Source of the DNA: an uncultured Paracoccus sp.
GTDB taxonomy: Bacteria > Pseudomonadota > Alphaproteobacteria > Rhodobacterales > Rhodobacteraceae
Reading direction: 5' to 3'
Assembly (NCBI RefSeq): GCF_946221145.1
Contig: NZ_CAMIOH010000038.1
Coordinates: 1-20,113 of the forward strand
Length of the DNA: 20,113 nt
Shown: piece after piece, positions 15,664 to 20,113 of the stretch
Position numbering within the stretch: the first letter of the stretch is position 1
Layout: each line of letters starts with the position of its first letter
Position numbers and translations under genes: made by a program
The notes under the pieces: generated by a model
Databases searched by the model: none
What the model saw: the letters and a program-made list of their open reading frames with translations, nothing else
Told to the model about the DNA's origin: nothing

Positions 15664-16218
15664 ATGAAAAAACTGCTGACAACCCTGGCCCTCATTGTCC
15701 TTCCGGCCAGTGTATCCGCCGCAACACTGAATGGCGGCGAGTGGCTTCGCTACACAATCACCGGCGAGAACTCCACCTCGATCACTTTCAACATTCCCAC
15801 TGAAGGACTCTCGTCATATCGGAACTTTGGCGGCTACGTGAAATGGTCCGAGTTCGAGAACGGCTGGACGACTGCCAACAACTACGCCCAGAACTTCGAG
15901 ATGGGTCACAATGGGGGCTCATGGAACCTCGTTTTCGATCCTTGGGGCCAGAGCGTCACGCAGTCCTCACTCCTGCTGGATTTCGGCAAGGTCGTTGAGA
16001 CTGCCTACATCTGGGTGCGTTCCACTCACGGCTCCGGCAGCCTTGAATATCTGCAGCTGACGGCGGAGCCGGGCGGACCTGGACCAATCGACGGCGACAA
16101 CGGGCAGGGTGAACCTGTAAACCCTGCAGCCGTCCCGCTGCCTGGTGCCGTCGTGCTGCTTTTGTCAGGCATGGCCGGACTTGTCTTGATGCGTCGCCGC
16201 CAGCGTCTGGCAGCTTGA
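15664..16218 (+). CDS. Secreted VPLPA-CTERM-like (exosortase-type) protein
   Basis: Exported protein of 184 residues, function unknown. A Sec signal peptide (MKKLLTTLALIVLPASVSA) is followed by a serine/threonine/asparagine- and tryptophan-rich, probably beta-strand, body. A glycine/proline/aspartate linker (around 148-165) leads to the C-terminal sorting tail: VPLPGAVVLLLSGMAGLVLM, then the basic end RRRQRLAA. That tail matches the VPLPA-CTERM pattern (VPLPx, one transmembrane helix, arginine cluster) recognised by exosortase-type enzymes, with Gly where Ala is usual. ATG at 15664 follows an AAAGG tract; an in-frame ATG at 15631 would put residues ahead of the signal peptide. No exosortase gene is in the window. 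Likely cell-surface or matrix associated. Confidence 0.75.
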   Translation: MKKLLTTLALIVLPASVSAATLNGGEWLRYTITGENSTSITFNIPTEGLSSYRNFGGYVKWSEFENGWTTANNYAQNFEMGHNGGSWNLVFDPWGQSVTQSSLLLDFGKVVETAYIWVRSTHGSGSLEYLQLTAEPGGPGPIDGDNGQGEPVNPAAVPLPGAVVLLLSGMAGLVLMRRRQRLAA

Positions 16219-16414
16219 TCAAGATCGAATGCCCAGGGAATCTTAGCATGCCGGGTATCGGCTGAACATCTTACTCACAAAGAGTCGCCGCGCCGTTGGA
16301 CCAGCCGACGGCTTCACGTCACGCACCCGGCGACCCAGGTTCTGCCCTTCACGGACGGGAAGGTATCGTGGACGAAGTAGTCAGGGCTGGGACAGTTCTG
16401 CCATAGAAAGAAAC
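16219..16414. other. Intergenic stretch, no gene recognised
   Basis: Between the VPLPA-CTERM-like gene and the terminator I see no convincing coding frame. It is not obviously related to the debris upstream. Short in-frame runs exist on the plus strand but none has a start, ribosome site or recognisable family motif. Confidence 0.4.
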
Positions 16415-16440
16415 AAGCCCCCGGCAATCACCGGGGGCTT
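16415..16440 (-). terminator. Rho-independent terminator of the DUF465 gene
   Basis: A perfect 10-bp stem, AAGCCCCCGG and CCGGGGGCTT, encloses a 6-nt loop. On the minus strand the stem is followed by GTTTCTTTC, a broken T-tract, so it best terminates the DUF465 transcript that ends about 45 bp earlier. The plus-strand side has only TGCTTTGG and would be weaker. Confidence 0.8.
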
Positions 16441-16483
16441 TGCTTTGGAAGCTGCGCCGGCAGGTGCCGGCGCTGGCATGGCC

Positions 16484-16666
16484 TCAGGCCTCAGTGGTCT
16501 CCCGCTGCAGCAGGGCAAGCTCGTCCTTGATCTCGAGCTTTTCCTTCTTGATGGCCACGATCTCTTCGGCGCTTGCCGAGGGGCACTTCAGAAGCTCCGC
16601 GAGCTGATCTTCGAGCGCCGCGTGACGCGCGTTCAGCGCTTCGATCCGGCCGGTGATGTCGCCCAT
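16484..16666 (-). CDS. DUF465 (YdcH-family) small protein
   Basis: A 60-residue, highly charged, probably coiled-coil protein: MGDITGRIEALNARHAALED and then EEIVAIKKEKLEIKDELALL. This is the DUF465/YdcH pattern (RIxxLxxRHxxLExxL...ELKKEKLxLKDEI), a family common in alphaproteobacteria with no settled function. ATG at 16666 has GGAGG with a 7-nt spacer. A strong terminator lies about 45 bp past its end, so it is probably monocistronic. It is divergent from the CcdA-like gene, with a 98-bp gap that must hold both promoters. Confidence 0.88.
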   Translation of the reverse strand: MGDITGRIEALNARHAALEDQLAELLKCPSASAEEIVAIKKEKLEIKDELALLQRETTEA

Positions 16667-16764
16667 GTCGTAACCTCCATTTGTCAGTTCCATAGTCGAC
16701 GTACGCACGACAGATGCCAATTCCAGGGCAGCGGGCCGACTATAGTCCACGAAAGGCACGCGGC

Positions 16765-16980
16765 ATGGCAGAGACGCACGTTTCGCTTGATGCAAAGCTT
16801 GCCACCAGAGCCCGGGAACTGGGGTGCGATCTCCATTCTGTCTGCGAGGTCGCCCTAATGGAAGCCATCTGGGGCGAACGTGCGGCAAAGGCTCTGGATG
16901 TATCCAGAGGTCGCGACGGGGTCTGGGCCAGCGGGGAGGAGCCGGGCCTTTCAGGGAGTCACCCTCTCGTCAGGAGGTGA
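16765..16980 (+). CDS. Orphan CcdA-like antitoxin protein
   Basis: A 71-residue protein whose first ~50 residues (MAETHVSLDAKLATRARELG, then CDLHSVCEVALMEAIWGERA) fit the ribbon-helix-helix pattern of CcdA-type antitoxins: a short beta strand, a SLDAxLxxxARxLG helix, then an ALxxAIxxERAAK helix. The C-terminus (VWASGEEPGLSGSHPLVRR) lacks the W-x-x-x-N-x-x-I end that neutralises CcdB, and no CcdB-like frame follows. It is therefore either a degenerate antitoxin or a solitary RHH regulator. ATG at 16765 was chosen because the family pattern begins at its second residue; an in-frame ATG at 16714 adds 17 residues without similarity. A hairpin overlaps the stop codon. Confidence 0.6.
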   Translation: MAETHVSLDAKLATRARELGCDLHSVCEVALMEAIWGERAAKALDVSRGRDGVWASGEEPGLSGSHPLVRR

Positions 16981-16986
16981 CCCCTC

Positions 16987-17091
16987 AGTATCCTAGGCCC
17001 AAGCCACAGATATGTGCAGGCTCTTCTCCAACAGCCCCGCGTTGATTGAAAAGGTCACCCTCCCACCCCGCCCATATCGGCCGAGGATACT
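16987..17091. repeat. Imperfect 13-bp inverted repeat bounding a 105-bp non-coding segment
   Basis: AGTATCCTAGGCC (16987-16999) and GGCCGAGGATACT (17079-17091) are inverted copies matching at 12 of 13 positions. The segment between has no gene. GTCACCCTC also occurs at 16958-16966 and 17054-17062. This could be a small non-autonomous element remnant, an intergenic repeat, or a long-range stem after the CcdA-like gene. No clear target duplication is visible. Confidence 0.4.
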
Positions 17092-17185
17092 TCAACCGGA
17101 GCGGGCGAGGATCTTCGCATCCAGAAGATGCCCGCTGTAATCTGGCATTCTGGTGTCATAGTGATGGGAAAACGATCAAGGTTGG

Positions 17186-17467
17186 ATGATGCGAACCCAT
17201 TTTGCTGCTCTTTTCGCTCTTGCCGTCACCGCCGCATGCGCGGTCGGCTCCGGTGCGGTGGTCAAGGGAGCCGGGCCTGATGATCTCTTGAAGCTGCGCG
17301 AAGGCCCGGGCTTGGAGCACAACATCATCATCGGGCTGCCAGATGGCACACGCCTGATCCGCCGGAACTGCCTGACCAATAACGGCAAGGTCTGGTGCAG
17401 GGTCTCGCTCGCCGAGAAGCCAACTGTATCGGGTTATGTGTCAGCGGATTATCTGGCGCATCGCTGA
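17186..17467 (+). CDS. Secreted bacterial SH3-domain protein
   Basis: A 93-residue exported protein. An N-terminal hydrophobic signal (MMRTHFAALFALAVTAACAV) includes VTAAC, a poor lipobox, so it may be a lipoprotein or simply cleaved. A single SH3b domain fills the rest: LLKLREGPGLEHNIIIGLPD, then GTRLIRRNC, VWCRVSL and GYVSADYLAHR. This is the LxVRxGPGxxxxxIGxLPxGT...W..V...G(W/Y)V...YL pattern. Cys62 and Cys71 may form a disulfide. Such proteins bind cell-wall peptides or act as envelope accessories; no specific role can be given. Two ATGs (17186, 17189) are possible starts after AAGG. It ends 20 bp before the convergent dnaE2 stop. Confidence 0.8.
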   Translation: MMRTHFAALFALAVTAACAVGSGAVVKGAGPDDLLKLREGPGLEHNIIIGLPDGTRLIRRNCLTNNGKVWCRVSLAEKPTVSGYVSADYLAHR

Positions 17468-17487
17468 CCGCGCCACTCGGCTCTTGC

Positions 17488-20113
17488 TCAGTGGAAGTTT
17501 CGCCCCTTCACCCGGATGGCGTCAAGATGCAGGTCCCGGATGAAGATGTCGCGTGGCTGCGGACCTGGGGGCGGGTAGCCGTGCTGCGGCGCGGGCGGCC
17601 CCTCATCACCCCGTCCTTGCGGGAGAGCGAACGCTGTCCCTCGCGCGCCGACGCTCGCCAGTTCCCGCGACAGGTCCTCGATCCGGTGCACCACGAAATG
17701 CACGACCTCGCCTTCCCGCTGGATGCGTCCCTGCACACCGATCATCCCCGCTCCCAAGACGATCCGGCGATGCGCCTCGAAGACCTTTGCCCAGACTACC
17801 AAGTTGGCGACGCCTGTCTCGTCCTCCAAGGTGATGAACATCAGCCCCTTGGCTGACCCCGGCCGCTGGCGGACCAACACCAGGCCTGCAGTGGCGCACC
17901 AGCGGCGATCCCGACTGGCCATGGCCTCGGCGCAGGTGATGACCTTCCGCTGCTTCAGCGTCTCCCGAAGGAAGGCCACTGGATGCCGGCGCAAGCTGAG
18001 GCCGGTATGGCCATAGTCCTCGACGACCTCGCGGCCCAGAGTCATCGGCCGGAGGGTAACATCTGGTTCCTCGGCCTCTGCTCCGCCTTCGTTGTTCCGC
18101 CAGTCGGGTATCGTTGCTTCCGCATCCTCCCGTGCTTCGCCTTCCTGCTGCTCCGCCGCCTCCCGTGCCGCGGCAAAGAGCGGCAGCTCTTCCGGCCCAA
18201 GCCCCTTGATTGCCCAGAGCGCCTCGCGGCGGCTGAGCCCGAGGGAGGGCCGGAAGCCATCCGCTTCGGCGATGCGGGTCAGGCTGGCGACCGGCACCCG
18301 GACCCGGTGCCAGAGATCCTCGACCGAGACGAAGGGCTGATCGGCCCGCGACGCGACGATTGCTGCGGCATGGCTGTTGGCCAGCCCCTTGATCATCCGG
18401 AGCCCGAGACGCACGGCAAAGCGGCTGCCCTCGTCCTCGGGCCGTCCCGTCGGCTCCAGCGTGCAGTCCCAGCGAGAGGCGTTGACGCAGATGGGCCTGA
18501 TCTCGACGCCGTGCTCCTGGGCGTCCCTCACGATCTGCGCCGGGGCATAGAAGCCCATTGGCTGGCTGTTCAGGAGCGCCGCGCAGAAGGCGTCGGGGTG
18601 CCAGCACTTGAGCCAGGCCGAGGCATAGGCCACGAGTGCGAAGCTGGCGGCGTGGCTTTCCGGAAAGCCGTAGGAGCCAAAGCCCTCGAGCTGGCGGAAG
18701 GTCCGCTCGGCGAAGTTCGGGTCATAGCCGCGCGCCACCATGCCCGAGACGAGCTTGTCCTTGAAGGCACTCACCCCGCCGGTGAACTTGAAGGTGGCCA
18801 TGGACTTCCGGAGCATGTCGGCCTCGCCGGGGGTGAAGCCTGCGCATTCGATGGCCACCCGCATGGCCTGCTCCTGGAAGAGCGGCACGCCCAAGGTCTT
18901 TCCCAGCACCTTCTCGAGTTCGGGTGTGGGATAGTCGACCGGCTCCAGACCCTCGCGGCGGCGCAGATAGGGATGGACCATGTCGCCCTGGATGGGACCG
19001 GGCCGCACGATTGCCACCTGCACGACGAGATCATAATAGGTGCGGGGCTTCATGCGCGGCAGCATGGCCATCTGCGCCCGGCTCTCGATCTGGAAGGTGC
19101 CGAGCGTGTCGGCCTTCCTGATCATCGCATAGGTGCGCGGGTCCTCGGGTGGAATGGTGGCGAGGTCATAGGAGACGCCCTTGTGCGCCTCGATGAGCGC
19201 CAGCCCCTTGGCCATGCAGGTGAGCATGCCGAGCGCCAGCACATCGACCTTCATGAAGCGCAGCGCATCGATGTCGTCTTTGTCCCATTCGATGATCTGC
19301 CGGTCCTCCATGGCGGCAGGCTCGATCGGCACCAGATCATCCAGACGATCCTGGGTGAGGACAAACCCGCCCGGATGCTGCGACAGGTGCCGGGGAAAGC
19401 CCTGCAGCTCACGTGCCAGCTCCAGCGTCAGCCGCAGACGCCTGTCAGACGGATCGAGGTTCAGCTCGCGGATCTGCGCTTCACTCACCCCTTCCTCGGA
19501 CCAGGCCCAGATCTGCCCGGAGATGGTCTGGATCAGGTCCTCGGGCAGACCCATGGCCTTGCCGACGTCGCGCAAGGCGCCCTTGGCGCGGTAGCGGATC
19601 ACCGTGGCGCAGAGGGCTGCGCGATCGCGGCCGTAGGTGTCGTAGACCCACTGGATCACCTCCTCGCGGCGCTCGTGCTCGAAATCGACATCAATGTCAG
19701 GGGGCTCGTGGCGTTCCTCGGACACGAACCGCTCGAAGAGGAGATCGTTGCGGCCCGGATCGATGGCGGTGATGCCCAACACATAGCAGACGGCGGAGTT
19801 CGCCGCTGAGCCGCGTCCCTGGCAGAGAATGCCGCGGGAGCGGGCGAAGCGGACGATGGAATGGACGGTCAGGAAGTAGGGGGCATAGGCGAGCTTTGCG
19901 ATCAGGCGCAGCTCGTGCGCCAGTGACGCCTTCACCTCATCGGGCACGCCTTCGGGATAGCGCGACGATGCACCTTCCCAGGTCAGCCGCTCCAATGTCT
20001 CCTGCGGGGTGAGGGTCGGATCGTCCCGCTCCTCGGGATACTGGTAGCGCAACTCGTGCAGCGAGAAGCGGCAGCGGGACACGATCTCCGCCGTCCGGGC
20101 CAGGGCCTCCGGG
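17488..20113 (-). CDS. dnaE2: Error-prone DNA polymerase DnaE2/ImuC (partial, N-terminus beyond right edge)
   Basis: C-family polymerase alpha subunit acting in mutagenic translesion synthesis after DNA damage, normally with ImuA and ImuB under LexA control. The C-terminal ~874 residues are present; the frame stays open to the right edge (TAEIVSRCRFSLHELRYQYP), so the PHP domain is off-window. Catalytic acidic residues are seen in PPDIDVDFEHERREE (two Asp) and MKVDVLALGMLT (third Asp). GRGSAANS, HLSQHPGGFVLT and AIVRPGPIQGDMVHPYLRR are typical of DnaE2. The helix-hairpin-helix region follows, then an OB-fold segment (about LMFITLEDETGVANLVVW), and the characteristic end RVKGRNFH. No frameshift was seen. 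imuA-imuB would be expected upstream, beyond the right edge. Confidence 0.95.
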   Translation of the reverse strand, partial: PEALARTAEIVSRCRFSLHELRYQYPEERDDPTLTPQETLERLTWEGASSRYPEGVPDEVKASLAHELRLIAKLAYAPYFLTVHSIVRFARSRGILCQGRGSAANSAVCYVLGITAIDPGRNDLLFERFVSEERHEPPDIDVDFEHERREEVIQWVYDTYGRDRAALCATVIRYRAKGALRDVGKAMGLPEDLIQTISGQIWAWSEEGVSEAQIRELNLDPSDRRLRLTLELARELQGFPRHLSQHPGGFVLTQDRLDDLVPIEPAAMEDRQIIEWDKDDIDALRFMKVDVLALGMLTCMAKGLALIEAHKGVSYDLATIPPEDPRTYAMIRKADTLGTFQIESRAQMAMLPRMKPRTYYDLVVQVAIVRPGPIQGDMVHPYLRRREGLEPVDYPTPELEKVLGKTLGVPLFQEQAMRVAIECAGFTPGEADMLRKSMATFKFTGGVSAFKDKLVSGMVARGYDPNFAERTFRQLEGFGSYGFPESHAASFALVAYASAWLKCWHPDAFCAALLNSQPMGFYAPAQIVRDAQEHGVEIRPICVNASRWDCTLEPTGRPEDEGSRFAVRLGLRMIKGLANSHAAAIVASRADQPFVSVEDLWHRVRVPVASLTRIAEADGFRPSLGLSRREALWAIKGLGPEELPLFAAAREAAEQQEGEAREDAEATIPDWRNNEGGAEAEEPDVTLRPMTLGREVVEDYGHTGLSLRRHPVAFLRETLKQRKVITCAEAMASRDRRWCATAGLVLVRQRPGSAKGLMFITLEDETGVANLVVWAKVFEAHRRIVLGAGMIGVQGRIQREGEVVHFVVHRIEDLSRELASVGARGTAFALPQGRGDEGPPAPQHGYPPPGPQPRDIFIRDLHLDAIRVKGRNFH

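Noticed and set aside
16981..17185. Possible ccdB toxin gene after the CcdA-like gene
   Set aside because: No frame of about 100 codons with CcdB features exists there; the stretch is non-coding with inverted repeats.
17983..19809. 608-codon plus-strand frame opposite dnaE2
   Set aside because: Antisense shadow; dnaE2 on the other strand has clear catalytic motifs and family length, and this frame has none.
1..20113. tRNA, rRNA, CRISPR arrays or riboswitches
   Set aside because: Looked for in the intergenic stretches; no cloverleaf, rRNA-like segment, spaced direct repeats or known leader structure was seen.

Overview
The window is GC-rich, densely packed bacterial DNA. It most resembles an alphaproteobacterium of the Rhodobacterales, Paracoccus-like. 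The grounds are the codon bias, a five-step Hut pathway using HutF/HutG, a DnaE2-type polymerase, a DUF465 protein and a VPLPA-CTERM-like surface protein. This placement is inferred from gene content, not from a marker gene.

Region 1 (1-6941) is a histidine-utilisation (hut) locus. The minus strand reads hutI-hutH-hutG-hutU with overlaps or gaps of a few bases; hutU runs off the left edge. The plus strand reads hutF-hutC. Together they give histidine -> urocanate -> imidazolone propionate -> formiminoglutamate -> formylglutamate -> glutamate + formate, under a GntR/HutC repressor. The 95-bp divergent gap holds a perfect 14-bp palindrome and an imperfect second copy 23 bp away, both fitting a GTnTAnAC operator. 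The Met at the HutU position aligned with Pseudomonas Cys410 is unusual.

Region 2 (6938-14461) is a compact divergent catabolic module abutting hutC. On the minus strand lie a Tat-exported peptide/opine-type ABC binding protein, an FAD-linked D-2-hydroxyacid dehydrogenase and a HisC-like aminotransferase. On the plus strand lie a GcvA-like LysR regulator, a VanA-type Rieske oxygenase and an FAD/NAD/[2Fe-2S] reductase. I recognise each family but not the pathway. One hypothesis that fits the context is import, demethylation, oxidation and transamination of a histidine-like compound (an imidazolelactate, or a methylated histidine derivative) to feed the hut enzymes. This is the best candidate for an undescribed system here.

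Region 3 (14458-15663) is a scar of gene debris: the tail of an IS481/IS3-like transposase with an internal stop, the effector-domain tail of a second LysR regulator, and the DNA-binding head of an IS30-type transposase. No intact mobile element remains.

Region 4 (15664-17467) holds small genes: a secreted VPLPA-CTERM-like protein, a DUF465 protein with a strong terminator, an orphan CcdA-like antitoxin, and a secreted SH3-domain protein. Region 5 (17488-20113, minus) is the C-terminal part of the error-prone polymerase dnaE2/imuC, cut by the right edge. I saw no rRNA, tRNA or CRISPR array.
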